Source: an uncultured Lachnospiraceae bacterium
Lineage (GTDB): Bacteria; Bacillota; Clostridia; Lachnospirales; Lachnospiraceae
DNA length: 64,000 nt
Direction of reading: 5' to 3'
Assembly: GCA_947589305.1 (NCBI GenBank)
Contig: CANQAP010000008.1
Coordinates: 1 to 64,000 of the forward strand
Shown: positions 8,459 to 18,245 of the stretch, piece after piece
Layout: each line of letters begins with the position of its first letter
How positions within the stretch are numbered: position 1 is the stretch's first letter
Program-made: the position numbers and the translations under genes
The notes under the pieces: model-generated
Database searches by the model: none
Told to the model about the DNA's origin: nothing
Seen by the model: the letters and a program-made list of their open reading frames with translations, nothing else

Positions 8459-9922
8459 TTACGGTTTGAGATGATTGACCGATGCAGACAGATTCTGTAT
8501 GCGGTCTTTCATCTGTTCGGAGATGTCTAAATTGCTTTGTGCCATTTCATACGCCTGTTGTGTATTGGCAGTGACTTCTTCGCTGACAGCGGAGATCGTT
8601 TCGACATTGGAAACCACTTCTGCATTGACAGAAACGAGTTCATGAATGGAATGGGCTTCATCCATGGCGCTGTTTGCTACAAATAAAATGGCTTGGTGGA
8701 TGCGTTCGAATGTTTCTTTGGTATTCCGGATCAGATCGTTTTGATTTTCACCGGCAGATACCACTTTGCTTACCGCCTGATTAGCGGCAACGGCTTCATT
8801 CTGCAGAGCTTCGAGTAAAGCCTGTGTATCACTTGCCGCATTGGTGGTTTGCTGTGCAAGATTGGTGATCTCAGAGGCGACGACAGCAAAGCCCCTCCCT
8901 GCTTCTCCTGCACGGGCTGCTTCGATCGAAGCGTTTAATGCAAGCAGATTGGTTTGGCTGGCAATATCCTGAATGATCTGAATGATATCGAGTACTTCAG
9001 AAGCGCGTTCTACCAAATGGTTCATTTCTAAGCTCAGTGTATCATTGATCGCTTGAACCTGAGTGGCACTCTCGGTCAGTGCGTCCATATTTTGCACGCC
9101 GATCTCAATGTTGTCCTGACTGTCTTTTAGGTTGTGCTGCATATCATCAGACAATTCGCTCACGGATTCAATGATTTTTTGTATGTTTTCGGTTTGTGCC
9201 AACTGTTCCTGAATCGCGTCGGAAGTCTGTGTGGTGCCAACGGTGATCTCATCCATGGACTGTGCGGTGATCGTGGATGCTTCTGCAACCTGATTCACCA
9301 TAGCGAGAACAGATTCCGTCTCGGAACTGACGGTGTCGGCAACATGTAGGATATTATTTAATGTAGACTCTGTTTGCGCTTCCTGTTCCATCACGTTTTC
9401 TAATTTTCGTTGATTGATGCGCGCCTGTAGCTTGGTGGACAGATAAGTAAAGATCAGACACAGTAAAGAGCCGAGGAATTGAATCTCGTAGTCTGCAATG
9501 TTATCGGCACTGGTTTGTTTGAAAGCAAATATATGTATCAGAATAGAAACGACATTTGCGATCGATGACCAGATCAGTACCAGCATAAGCAGCCGGGTAT
9601 CTGCACAGACTGTCATAAAAGACAGCGGAACCAATATGTATACGAAGGTCATCGGCGTATCGCCGGTGATCAAAACCATGGTATACATAGCGAGGTATCC
9701 GATGGTACCGACATAAAGACAGAGACGTTCTTCCGGTTTGGAGGAATATGTAGTCCAAGACAGGATGCACGGTACTAAAATGATGGCTGCCAAAATGACA
9801 TAGTAAATGATGGTACGTTCGCCTTTTATCACTTCCAGTAAATAGGCAAGAAGTATGATGGCTTGTGTGATGCTGATCGCTGTCAGTAAAGAACGATTGG
9901 TTTGTTTGATATCTGTATTCAT
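8459..9922 (-). CDS. Methyl-accepting chemotaxis protein with multi-pass membrane N-terminus
   Basis: A 487-residue chemoreceptor of unusual topology. Residues about 1-170 form five to six hydrophobic helices with almost no extracellular loop, and there is no HAMP domain. A cytoplasmic coiled-coil signalling domain follows, with tip [20 protein letters not shown] near residue 320. Such receptors probably sense something in or at the membrane, or the energetic state of the cell, rather than a soluble ligand; this is inference. GGGGGATTC precedes the ATG. It is convergent with the TPR gene and divergent from the ZIP transporter. Confidence 0.9.
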   Translation of the reverse strand: MNTDIKQTNRSLLTAISITQAIILLAYLLEVIKGERTIIYYVILAAIILVPCILSWTTYSSKPEERLCLYVGTIGYLAMYTMVLITGDTPMTFVYILVPLSFMTVCADTRLLMLVLIWSSIANVVSILIHIFAFKQTSADNIADYEIQFLGSLLCLIFTYLSTKLQARINQRKLENVMEQEAQTESTLNNILHVADTVSSETESVLAMVNQVAEASTITAQSMDEITVGTTQTSDAIQEQLAQTENIQKIIESVSELSDDMQHNLKDSQDNIEIGVQNMDALTESATQVQAINDTLSLEMNHLVERASEVLDIIQIIQDIASQTNLLALNASIEAARAGEAGRGFAVVASEITNLAQQTTNAASDTQALLEALQNEAVAANQAVSKVVSAGENQNDLIRNTKETFERIHQAILFVANSAMDEAHSIHELVSVNAEVVSNVETISAVSEEVTANTQQAYEMAQSNLDISEQMKDRIQNLSASVNHLKP

Positions 9923-10079
9923 GTAGAATCCCCCGACGTTTTATCTAATCATTAATAGTTTTCCATATAATTCTACATGATTTTACAAAAAAGAGCAATG
10001 AAAAAAATATGATACCCAAAAAACGATTTTGCGGATATAATATAAAAGATATAGACTGTCAGCCAATAGGAGGTAGAAA

Positions 10080-10835
10080 ATGAAATTAGTGGCGATGTCT
10101 GCTTTGGGAATTGGCGGAGCGACCATTATCGGTTCGTGCATTGGGTTTTTGTTTCAACGGATTCCCCATAAGTGGAATGATGCAATCATGGGATTCGCGG
10201 CAGGTGTCATGTTGGCAGCTTCGATTCTCGGTTTGATTCAACCGGCGGTGGAGATGGTGAGTGCTTCCGGCATATGGATGATCGGACTCGGACTGTTTGC
10301 CGGCGCGATTTTTTTAGATTTAATGGATAAAGTCACTCCGCACTTGCATCATATTTCGGGTGTGGATGAAGAGGAGCATAAAAACAACCATCATTTGAAT
10401 AAAGTGTTGTTGTTTGTGATGGCGATTGCAATTCATAACCTGCCGGAAGGTTTGGCGACCGGTATGGCATTTGGAGGAAATAATATAAAAAATGCACTGA
10501 CAGTTACGATCGGTATTGCCATTCAGAACATACCGGAGGGTATGATCATCATTTCCCCGATGCTGATGGCGGGAATTAAGAAACGCCGTACATTTTTGAT
10601 CGCATTGTCTACCGGATTGATCGAGGTGGTGGGGACGTTTATCGGTTATATGGCGGTTCATTTGGCAAATGCCGTGCTGCCATTTGCACTGGCTTTTGCT
10701 GGCGGAACCATGCTGTATGTCGTGGGTGACGAAATGATACCGGAAACACACAGCCACGGTTATGAACGGATGGCAACTTATTCGTTGATCATCGGATTTT
10801 TCGTGATGTTGATGATGGATACGCTGCTGGCATGA
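10080..10835 (+). CDS. ZIP family divalent metal transporter
   Basis: A 251-residue membrane protein with about eight hydrophobic helices. It carries the ZIP hallmark HNLPEGLATGMAFGG in TM4 (near residue 120) and a matching IQNIPEG motif in TM5, which together form the metal path. The histidine-containing loop HLHHISGVDEEEHKNNHH between TM3 and TM4 is typical. It imports zinc or another divalent cation (ZupT-like). AGGAGGT precedes the ATG, and TATAAT at 10036-10041 could be its -10. It is monocistronic; htpG follows under its own promoter. Confidence 0.92.
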   Translation: MKLVAMSALGIGGATIIGSCIGFLFQRIPHKWNDAIMGFAAGVMLAASILGLIQPAVEMVSASGIWMIGLGLFAGAIFLDLMDKVTPHLHHISGVDEEEHKNNHHLNKVLLFVMAIAIHNLPEGLATGMAFGGNNIKNALTVTIGIAIQNIPEGMIIISPMLMAGIKKRRTFLIALSTGLIEVVGTFIGYMAVHLANAVLPFALAFAGGTMLYVVGDEMIPETHSHGYERMATYSLIIGFFVMLMMDTLLA

Positions 10836-10874
10836 CGGTCATGGAATCGGAAAATAAACAGAAAAACAGTTTTA

Positions 10875-10901
10875 TTAGCACTCGTGTTAAATGAGTGCTA
10901 A
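10875..10901 (+). promoter_or_regulatory. CIRCE element (HrcA operator)
   Basis: TTAGCACTC-N9-GAGTGCTAA is a perfect match to the CIRCE inverted repeat bound by the heat-shock repressor HrcA. It sits directly upstream of the -35 of the htpG promoter. Confidence 0.97.
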
Positions 10902-10908
10902 TTTTCTA

Positions 10909-10937
10909 TTGACAAGCGGGAACGAGGGGGCTATTAT
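10909..10937 (+). promoter_or_regulatory. htpG promoter
   Basis: A consensus TTGACA (10909-10914), a 17-bp spacer and TATTAT (10932-10937). The predicted transcript starts near 10944, about 47 nt before the ATG. CIRCE ends only 7 bp upstream of the -35. Confidence 0.88.
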
Positions 10938-10990
10938 TATCTGTAACGAGAATTCGTAGAGTATGAAATTTGCATAAGGAGATGTTGTAG

Positions 10991-13006
10991 ATGGCAGCAA
11001 AACGAGGTAATTTAACGATTAACAGTGAAAATATTTTCCCGATTATTAAAAAGTGGTTGTATTCCGATCACGATATTTTTTTTCGGGAACTGATATCCAA
11101 TGGTTGCGATGCGATTACGAAGTTGAAAAAATTATCCATGGTGGGAGAATTCGAGGAACCGGAAGATAACCAATATCGGATCGATGTGGTCGTAAGTTCG
11201 GAGAATAAGACGATTCAGTTCATAGATAACGGCTTGGGCATGACGGAAGACGAAGTGAATGAATATATCTGTCAGATCGCATTTTCAGGTGCGGCAGACT
11301 TTTTGGAAAAGTATAAGGACAAGGCAAATGACGACCAGATCATTGGTCATTTCGGGTTAGGATTCTATTCGGCATTTATGGTTGCCGATAAAGTCACGAT
11401 CGAAACCCTTTCATATCAGGAAGGAGCGGAACCGGTATACTGGGAATGCGATAACGGAACGGAGTATACCATAGCAAAAGGCGATCGTACCGAGCGTGGT
11501 ACGGTGATTACATTGTATCTGAATGAAGACAGTTATGAATTTGCGAATGAATATCGTGCAAAAGAAGTGATCCAGAAATACTGTTCCTTCATGCCGATCG
11601 AGATATATTTTACAAATGCAGACAAACCGGAAGAGCCGGAAGAAGAACCGGAAGAGGAGCAGGAAGTACTCGATGAAAACGGAGAAGTGATCGATGAAGA
11701 AATAGAAGAGACCGACGAGGAGACGGATACAGATACCGATGCGGAGCATGCCGATGAAAAGGCGGAATCGACGGAACCGGCAAAGAAAAAGGAAGTGAAG
11801 AAACCGCAACCGCTGAATGATACGACCCCGTTATGGATGAAGCATCCGAATGATTGTACGGAAGAAGAATATAAGGAATTTTATCGGAAAGTCTTTATGG
11901 ATTATCGGGAACCGCTGTTCTGGATCCATTTGAATATGGATTATCCGTTTAATCTAAAAGGTATTTTATATTTCCCGAAGATCAATCTGGAAGTCGAGAA
12001 TGCGGAAGGTACCATTAAACTGTACAACAATCAGGTATTTGTAGCGGATAATATCAAGGAAGTCATTCCGGAGTTTTTACTGTTGCTTAAAGGCGTGATC
12101 GACTGCCCGGACCTGCCGCTGAATGTATCCAGAAGTGCTTTGCAGAATGATGGATTTGTGAGAAAGATTTCGGATTATATCACCAAAAAAGTGGCGGACA
12201 AGCTTTCGGGTATGTGCAAGACTGAAAAAGAAGAGTATGAGAAGTATTGGGAGGATATCAGTCCGTTTATCAAATACGGCTGCCTGAGAGACGATAAATT
12301 CAATGAAAAGATGACGGATTATATCATCTTCAAGAATTTGGATGATAAGTATATCACGTTACCGGAATATTTGGAGGCAGGAAAGGAAACACACGAAAAC
12401 CAAGTTTTCTATGTCACAAACCGCCAAGAGCAGTCCCAATATATCAATATGTTTAAGGAAGAAGGCATGGATGCGATCCTGTTGACCAGCAACATTGATA
12501 CGCCGTTCATTACACATTTGGAGCAGAAAAATCAAGATGTGCATTTTCTGCGGATCGATTCGGAAATCTCAGAGAATTTTGTAGAAGAGACGGAAGAAGA
12601 TGAGGAGACGCAAAAGGCAAACACAGAGACGCTGACAGGTCTGTTCCGGAAAGTATTGAACAACGACAAATTGGAAGTCAAAGTACAGAAATTAAAGAAT
12701 GCGAACGTATCGGCTATGATCACGGAGTCCGAGGACAGCCGGAGAATGCAGGATATGATGAAGATGTATAGCATGGGAGGATTTGATCCGACGATGTTTG
12801 GCGGCGCAAGCGGTATCACGCTGATCCTGAATTCCAACCATACGTTGGTGCGGTATCTGTTGGAACATGAAGACGGTGAGCATACGAATACGATCTGCGA
12901 GCAGTTATATGATCTGGCAATGTTGGCGCATAAACCGCTGGAGCCGGAAGCAATGACGAAATTCATTGCCCGCAGCAATGAAATCTTAAGTATATTGGCG
13001 AAATAA
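10991..13006 (+). CDS. htpG: Hsp90-family chaperone HtpG with acidic linker
   Basis: An ATP-dependent cytoplasmic chaperone of 671 residues, about 40 longer than E. coli HtpG. The N-terminal GHKL ATPase domain carries FFRELISNGCDA, DNGLGMT and GHFGLGFYSAFM (residues 30-130). The middle domain begins at about residue 275 (PLWMKHPND) and includes the catalytic-arginine loop near NVSRSALQND. The C-terminal dimerisation domain follows. Between N and middle domains, residues about 210-275 are an acidic Glu/Asp-rich linker ending in a Lys patch (PAKKKEVKKP), like the charged linker of eukaryotic Hsp90. Controlled by CIRCE/HrcA. RBS AAGGAG at 9 nt. Confidence 0.96.
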   Translation: MAAKRGNLTINSENIFPIIKKWLYSDHDIFFRELISNGCDAITKLKKLSMVGEFEEPEDNQYRIDVVVSSENKTIQFIDNGLGMTEDEVNEYICQIAFSGAADFLEKYKDKANDDQIIGHFGLGFYSAFMVADKVTIETLSYQEGAEPVYWECDNGTEYTIAKGDRTERGTVITLYLNEDSYEFANEYRAKEVIQKYCSFMPIEIYFTNADKPEEPEEEPEEEQEVLDENGEVIDEEIEETDEETDTDTDAEHADEKAESTEPAKKKEVKKPQPLNDTTPLWMKHPNDCTEEEYKEFYRKVFMDYREPLFWIHLNMDYPFNLKGILYFPKINLEVENAEGTIKLYNNQVFVADNIKEVIPEFLLLLKGVIDCPDLPLNVSRSALQNDGFVRKISDYITKKVADKLSGMCKTEKEEYEKYWEDISPFIKYGCLRDDKFNEKMTDYIIFKNLDDKYITLPEYLEAGKETHENQVFYVTNRQEQSQYINMFKEEGMDAILLTSNIDTPFITHLEQKNQDVHFLRIDSEISENFVEETEEDEETQKANTETLTGLFRKVLNNDKLEVKVQKLKNANVSAMITESEDSRRMQDMMKMYSMGGFDPTMFGGASGITLILNSNHTLVRYLLEHEDGEHTNTICEQLYDLAMLAHKPLEPEAMTKFIARSNEILSILAK

Positions 13007-13034
13007 TCATATGGCATAGAACAAAAAAGAGAAG

Positions 13035-13078
13035 GAGCAGATGCGCGGAGGACGTTTCCCGCACATCCGCTCTTTTTT
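13035..13078 (+). terminator. htpG terminator
   Basis: GAGCAGATGCGCGG pairs imperfectly with CCGCACATCCGCTC and is followed by TTTTTT (to 13078). It lies 30 bp after the htpG stop. Confidence 0.8.
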
Positions 13079-13130
13079 ATGCGTGTATATAGATGAATCG
13101 CAGCAAAAACCGCGGAGCGGGATCAATGGA

Positions 13131-13625
13131 TTAAGTGTCAAGGGTAATGCCCTGTTGCTGAAAGAAGCGGTTCAGTATATCGTCCCACATATACTCTACA
13201 GTCTTATCCAACGTAAAGACAGATAATGCCGTACCGGACGAAAGGTAGAGCCGATCCTGCTCGTAGCGGATGTTCAGATACAGACCGGATATCTGTTCCG
13301 GCGGAATGGATATCTGATACTGTTGGAGGTATTGTGCCGTGTGCGCCGCATCCTCCGATAAGACGATCTTCATTGCCAGCGGTGTACGGGTACCTTTCAC
13401 CATTTGATAGACCAAAGATTGGTATTCCTTCCAGCAATGGTACATGTGACCGGACGTCCGATGGACATCTTCTGCCTCATAGAATGCTTGGTTAATATGA
13501 CCGTCGATCATATAAGTGGAACCGGTCATGATCGTTGCTTCGCAGAGCAGAAAATGGTCAAAATCAGTGCCGTTTAGCAGATGATTCATAAATATTCGGA
13601 TATCCGGTGTAGTGGCAGCTATCAT
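13131..13625 (-). CDS. DUF5721 family protein
   Basis: A 164-residue cytoplasmic protein. From memory it matches the Lachnospiraceae family DUF5721, notably in the stretches HFLLCEATI, YMIDGHIN, KGTRTPLAMKIVLS and LNIRYEQDRL, and a C-terminal FTLDKTVEYMWDD. No function is known and no catalytic motif is obvious. I place the start at 13625 because CAGGAG lies 7 nt upstream; the longer ORF in the track adds 21 residues without an RBS. Divergent from the MoxR operon, convergent with htpG. Confidence 0.82.
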   Translation of the reverse strand: MIAATTPDIRIFMNHLLNGTDFDHFLLCEATIMTGSTYMIDGHINQAFYEAEDVHRTSGHMYHCWKEYQSLVYQMVKGTRTPLAMKIVLSEDAAHTAQYLQQYQISIPPEQISGLYLNIRYEQDRLYLSSGTALSVFTLDKTVEYMWDDILNRFFQQQGITLDT

Positions 13626-13753
13626 GTGGGTACTCCTGCATGCAAAAAAATATTTGGAAAAATATAAATCATTATAGCATATTATCAAAAAAGATTCTAT
13701 AATAGAATGGGTGTTGTCACACCGTATATCGGATGATACGAGGAGGAATCACA

Positions 13754-14677
13754 TTGAGTAAAATAGATGAAATACAGGCAGAGATCAATCAGGTGGTAAA
13801 AGGTAAGCAGGAAGTAGTCCGAAAGGTGATTGCAACCATGCTGGCGGAGGGACATATTTTGCTGGAGGATATTCCCGGGGTCGGAAAAACGACCTTGGCT
13901 ATGACCTTAGCGAAGGCGATGTCGATGGATTATAAGCGGACGCAGTTTACTCCGGATATCTTACCAAGCGATATTTTGGGATTTTCTATGTACAACAGTC
14001 AGACGAAAGAGTTTGAATATAAGGCAGGTTCTATTTTCTGCAACCTGTTTTTGGCGGATGAGATCAACCGGACCTCACCAAAGACACAGTCGGCATTGTT
14101 GGAAGTGATGGAAGAAGGAAGTGTAACGGTGGACGGTGTGACACGTCAGTTGCCGACTCCGTTTACCGTGATCGCCACGGAAAACCCGATCGGTTCTGCC
14201 GGTACACAGATGCTTCCAGAATCACAGTTGGATCGTTTCATGGTATGTCTGTCGATGGGCTATCCGGAACACAGCGATGCCGTTGAGATTCTGAAAGGTA
14301 ACGCTTCCAAACCGCTTTCCCATGTAAAACCGGTCATCACCAGAGACGAATTTGCAGAATTACAGCAACAGGTAAACGATTTATTTGTGCATGAAACGAT
14401 GTACGGATATATCACTACATTGGTTGAGAAAACGAGAGAAAGTGAGTTTGTCATGCTGGGAGCCAGTCCGCGCGGCAGTATCGCATTGCTGCGTATGGCA
14501 AAGGCAATGGCATTTATGCGGGGCAGTGACTTTGTATCGCCGGAAGATGTGGAATCGGTATTTAAGGATACGTTAGGGCATCGTGTGAAGCTCAGTACAA
14601 AGGCAAAGGCAGCAGGATTGGATGTCGCCGCTGTACTAAAGAAGATTTTTGACAGTGTGGAAGCACCGAGGACATGA
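13754..14677 (+). CDS. MoxR family AAA+ ATPase
   Basis: An AAA+ ATPase of the MoxR/RavA group, about 307 residues. Walker A is GVGKT in EDIPGVGKTTLA (residue ~41). Walker B is LFLADEINR with the family's N-R-T/S-P-K-T-Q sensor segment (residues ~103-115), and a C-terminal lid follows. MoxR proteins work with DUF58 proteins, and the next two genes are DUF58 and a membrane transglutaminase, so it probably acts as a chaperone in assembling or activating an envelope complex. TTG 13754 with AGGAGG 7 nt upstream is preferred over ATG 13733, which precedes that Shine-Dalgarno sequence. A TATAAT at 13698-13703 may be the operon's -10. Confidence 0.92.
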   Translation: MSKIDEIQAEINQVVKGKQEVVRKVIATMLAEGHILLEDIPGVGKTTLAMTLAKAMSMDYKRTQFTPDILPSDILGFSMYNSQTKEFEYKAGSIFCNLFLADEINRTSPKTQSALLEVMEEGSVTVDGVTRQLPTPFTVIATENPIGSAGTQMLPESQLDRFMVCLSMGYPEHSDAVEILKGNASKPLSHVKPVITRDEFAELQQQVNDLFVHETMYGYITTLVEKTRESEFVMLGASPRGSIALLRMAKAMAFMRGSDFVSPEDVESVFKDTLGHRVKLSTKAKAAGLDVAAVLKKIFDSVEAPRT

Positions 14678-14680
14678 TCA

Positions 14681-15751
14681 ATGGGGAAACGCATATTTCG
14701 TATAATTGGATATTTGATATTGATGGGAATCAATATATGGCTGCTTTGGTTTTTTCATAATTTTCTAAATCTTGCCATCTTGACGGTTATGGTATTTCTG
14801 CCGGTATTCAGTAATCTTTTGACAAAATGGGTCATCCGCCGTTTAGAGACAGACTGGGAAGGACCGTATGAAAGCATGAGCAAAGGGGAAACGTTTTATA
14901 TGCAGTTAAAGATACGGAACCGGACATGGCTGGGTATTATGAATTGTAAATTATTGATATCCGTTTCCAATCTGTTTTACGGCACAGTCAGAGAGCATGA
15001 GATACGGGTGCCGATACGTGCAAAAAAGGGACAGACCATTACCTATCCGGTCACCGTATCCAAATGCGGCATGATAGAATTTACGGTACATACACTTCTT
15101 GTAGAAGATTTCTTGGGATTTGTGGCGTTTCGAACGAAGCCGGACAGCCGTTATGTCATCTCGGTCTTACCGAATACGAAGTCGGATCTTTCTTTGGAAT
15201 TGAACGCCTACATGCAGGGGATGACAGAGGTAGAAGAAAGCACAAAAAAGGGAACCGATTTTTCGGAAGTTCAGGATATCAGGGAATATCAGCCCGGTGA
15301 TAAGATGCAAAATATCCACTGGAAACTTTCCGTGAAAAAGGATTTATTAATGGTAAAAGAACGTGTCAGTATGTCATCCAGACAACTGTTTTTACTGATG
15401 GAACTCCATGACAACGAAAACGGGCTGATGGAGGAAATCTTGGATTGCGGATATGGCATTGTCCGTTTTATGCTGCAACACCAGTTCCCGGTCTCATTGA
15501 TTTGGTGGAGTGAGAAAAATCAGGAATTAATGACATATAAGGTAGATTATGAAGAGCAGTTAGAAGAAGGATTCCGCATGATCTATTATGAATCGCTTTA
15601 TGCGGATCAAATGTTAGGAAAAGAGATGTTTCAGGCGGTACGGGGAAGCGAGACACAGTTTTTGTGGATTGGCAACCGTAATTTTGGGTCCGGGGAATCA
15701 TTATTGGATTATGGATTAAGTGCAGGTGTTTTCTATGGGGTTCTTTCGTAA
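14681..15751 (+). CDS. DUF58 domain protein
   Basis: A 356-residue membrane-anchored protein. Two hydrophobic helices occur at residues ~5-45, followed by a beta-rich region and the DUF58 signature EVQDIREYQPGDKMQNIHWKLSVKKDLLMVKE (residues ~190-225), then a von Willebrand A-like fold in which the lead MIDAS motif is not clear to me. It starts 3 nt after the MoxR stop and overlaps the next gene, so the three are translationally linked. DUF58 proteins are the usual partners of MoxR ATPases. Confidence 0.9.
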   Translation: MGKRIFRIIGYLILMGINIWLLWFFHNFLNLAILTVMVFLPVFSNLLTKWVIRRLETDWEGPYESMSKGETFYMQLKIRNRTWLGIMNCKLLISVSNLFYGTVREHEIRVPIRAKKGQTITYPVTVSKCGMIEFTVHTLLVEDFLGFVAFRTKPDSRYVISVLPNTKSDLSLELNAYMQGMTEVEESTKKGTDFSEVQDIREYQPGDKMQNIHWKLSVKKDLLMVKERVSMSSRQLFLLMELHDNENGLMEEILDCGYGIVRFMLQHQFPVSLIWWSEKNQELMTYKVDYEEQLEEGFRMIYYESLYADQMLGKEMFQAVRGSETQFLWIGNRNFGSGESLLDYGLSAGVFYGVLS

Positions 15752-18245
15752 GAAAAAAAAGAATGATGAGATCTGCTTATCAGACGGAATTGTCATGCAG
15801 CAGCCTTTAGAAATGGAAACAAGCAGTTGGTTGAAAAACTGTATGTTCAAGAGCTTGTTGGTATTCAGTGTCGTTTTCGGCGCGATCGGCTGCTTTTTAA
15901 GCAGTTTTGAACTGGAATACTATATGATTCCGACGGCATTGATCTTATTCTGTATGGCATTGTTATTTACCACCATATATTATCGCGGCTGGATCATGGA
16001 TGTGGTATATATCATCTTTTTGACCATTTTTATTTTTTTGGTGCGTGGGCTGCAGGTTTATATCAATAGCGGATATTATTTAGTGATCAACCGCATTTTT
16101 GAAACGGTTGAAAATTATTTTGATCTGCCCGGTATGCAGTACTATGAGATTCAGGCAGATAATGAAGTGCTGGCGGTGTCTGTGATCGTTGCATTTATCG
16201 GTACGGTTATGATGATCGTGGCAAATGTGATCATATCCCGCACGATGAATGTCTGGTTTTTGGTCGCTTTGACCGGATTCCTGTGGATCCTTCCGATGTA
16301 CTTCCGCTTGGAGGCAGATGCGTTTTATGTCATTCTAATGGTGACCGGTTATCTGGCAGTATGGTCCATACGTAGCAGCGGCTCATATGGCATGGATCGG
16401 AAACACCGGGATTATAAATGGAAAGATAAACGGGGAAAACGGCTGCAGATCTGGTATGTTCAGGATGCCGCGACAATGCTGGGGACGATGGGCGTGTTTC
16501 TGTTGTTTACTATTTTAATCTATGGATTGACTTCTGTAGTCAGCGACAAAGATACGTTTAATATCCGATATAATCAAAATCCGTATAAAGAGGAATCCGA
16601 GGAAGCCATACAGGAATTCTCAACAAGGGGATTTTCATTTTTTAACCGTTATGATGCGGTAGGCGGTATCAGCGAAGGGCAATTAGGCGGCGTTGCTTCG
16701 GTTTCACCGGATTATCAGACCGATTTGATCGTGACCTTTACCCCGTATTCCTATGAACCGGTTTATTTGAAAGCATATACCGGAATTGATTATATATCGT
16801 CAGAATCCAAGTGGATTACATTTGAAAGACAGGCAGACAATCCGTATTACAAGAAGATGTTGGAAGAAATGGAAGATCCTGCTGAAGATCAAGGGTATTC
16901 CTTTGGTTATCCGGTAGAAGCAGAGAATTTGGCACAGAATGTGTTTTCGTTAGAGGACGGCACGGATGATTATAAGCGGTTTATCGGTAACGGGATCATA
17001 CAGATTGAAAATGTAGGCGCAAATACTTCCTATGCCTATGTACCGTATTATGTGCCGGATGAGAATGTCCCGCATAGTGCGGATAATGAGCAGTTGGATT
17101 ATGGAGCGTTTGATATTGTAAATAAATTAACGGAAGTTTCATCGAAAAATAAACCGGTACAGTATGAATACTGGGCGTTGGAAGATAGAGAGTTCATGGA
17201 AAAGTACGGAGACAGTTTTCATACGGAAGCCTTAGACACACTGACGCAACAGGCAGAGAATAATTATCTGACGGTTCCGCCGGAATGTTATGATGCAGTT
17301 GCACAGGCAAGCGCGGAAGCAGGCATTGAGGAAGGGGATACGCAGGAGGAGATCGTTCAGAAGGTCAAGGATTATTTTACGAATGAATTTTTGTATACGA
17401 CCAGACCCGGACGGACGCCAAGAGATGTAGATTTTGTTACGCATTTTTTGGAACGAAAACGAGGATACTGCGCTCATTTTGCGACAGCCGCTACACTGAT
17501 TTATCGTTACAACGGGATCCCTGCCCGTTATATTGAGGGATACGTCATTACATATGAAGATATCATGAATGCCGACTTAAGAGATGATTTAGAGTACAGT
17601 GACTTTTTTGAAGAAGCGTCCGCCAATCAGTTTGGAAGAAGTGCGGTAGTAGAAGTGGAAGTAACGGATGCCAGAGCTCACGCGTGGGTAGAGGTATTTG
17701 ATCCGGACTTCGGGTGGCTGCAGGAGGAAGTGACGACAGCGGCTATCGATCCGGAAGAAGATCTGGAGACATTTTGGGATGTCTTCGGAGATGGTAACAA
17801 TGCTCAGGACGAAATGAGTGATAACGTGTTTGATCTGGAAACCTTGGACTGGAATCTGGATGATATACGGGGAGTATGGATTGCGTTGATCGTGCTTTTG
17901 CTTTTGATTGGCTTGGTATATGGTGTCGGAACCGGTTATCGTTATTGGAAAGAGTATCGATCATGGCATACAACGGATGAAAATGAGAATCTGCTTGCAT
18001 ATTATCATTTATTGAGTGAAAGACTGAGAAAGAAAGATACCGCTTATGCAGAGTGTCCGACCTACCGCAGGCAGTTGTCCTATATGGAAAAACACTGTAA
18101 GGAATGGAATTGGGATACCGCGCATATGGCGGAATTATTGGAACGGGCTTGCTATAGCAAAGACGGATTATCGCCATTTGAGTGCAAGTGCATTCTGCTT
18201 CAACTGATGGATATTGAAAAGAAGGTGAAACAGTGGAAACATTAA
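15735..18245 (+). CDS. Membrane transglutaminase-like protein (TgpA-type)
   Basis: An 836-residue polytopic protein. Its N-terminus has about six membrane helices (residues ~30-285). A large extracytoplasmic part (~285-705) contains a transglutaminase core with a complete triad: Cys in RGYCAHFATAATL (~578), His in RAHAWVEVFD (~648) and the following Asp in DPDFGW. A further TM helix (~708-732) leads to a cytoplasmic tail resembling DUF4129. Proteins of this build crosslink or cleave envelope proteins, but no substrate is known. It overlaps the DUF58 gene by 17 nt. ATG 15735 is chosen; GTG 15720 is possible. Confidence 0.9.
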   Translation: MGFFRKKKKNDEICLSDGIVMQQPLEMETSSWLKNCMFKSLLVFSVVFGAIGCFLSSFELEYYMIPTALILFCMALLFTTIYYRGWIMDVVYIIFLTIFIFLVRGLQVYINSGYYLVINRIFETVENYFDLPGMQYYEIQADNEVLAVSVIVAFIGTVMMIVANVIISRTMNVWFLVALTGFLWILPMYFRLEADAFYVILMVTGYLAVWSIRSSGSYGMDRKHRDYKWKDKRGKRLQIWYVQDAATMLGTMGVFLLFTILIYGLTSVVSDKDTFNIRYNQNPYKEESEEAIQEFSTRGFSFFNRYDAVGGISEGQLGGVASVSPDYQTDLIVTFTPYSYEPVYLKAYTGIDYISSESKWITFERQADNPYYKKMLEEMEDPAEDQGYSFGYPVEAENLAQNVFSLEDGTDDYKRFIGNGIIQIENVGANTSYAYVPYYVPDENVPHSADNEQLDYGAFDIVNKLTEVSSKNKPVQYEYWALEDREFMEKYGDSFHTEALDTLTQQAENNYLTVPPECYDAVAQASAEAGIEEGDTQEEIVQKVKDYFTNEFLYTTRPGRTPRDVDFVTHFLERKRGYCAHFATAATLIYRYNGIPARYIEGYVITYEDIMNADLRDDLEYSDFFEEASANQFGRSAVVEVEVTDARAHAWVEVFDPDFGWLQEEVTTAAIDPEEDLETFWDVFGDGNNAQDEMSDNVFDLETLDWNLDDIRGVWIALIVLLLLIGLVYGVGTGYRYWKEYRSWHTTDENENLLAYYHLLSERLRKKDTAYAECPTYRRQLSYMEKHCKEWNWDTAHMAELLERACYSKDGLSPFECKCILLQLMDIEKKVKQWKH

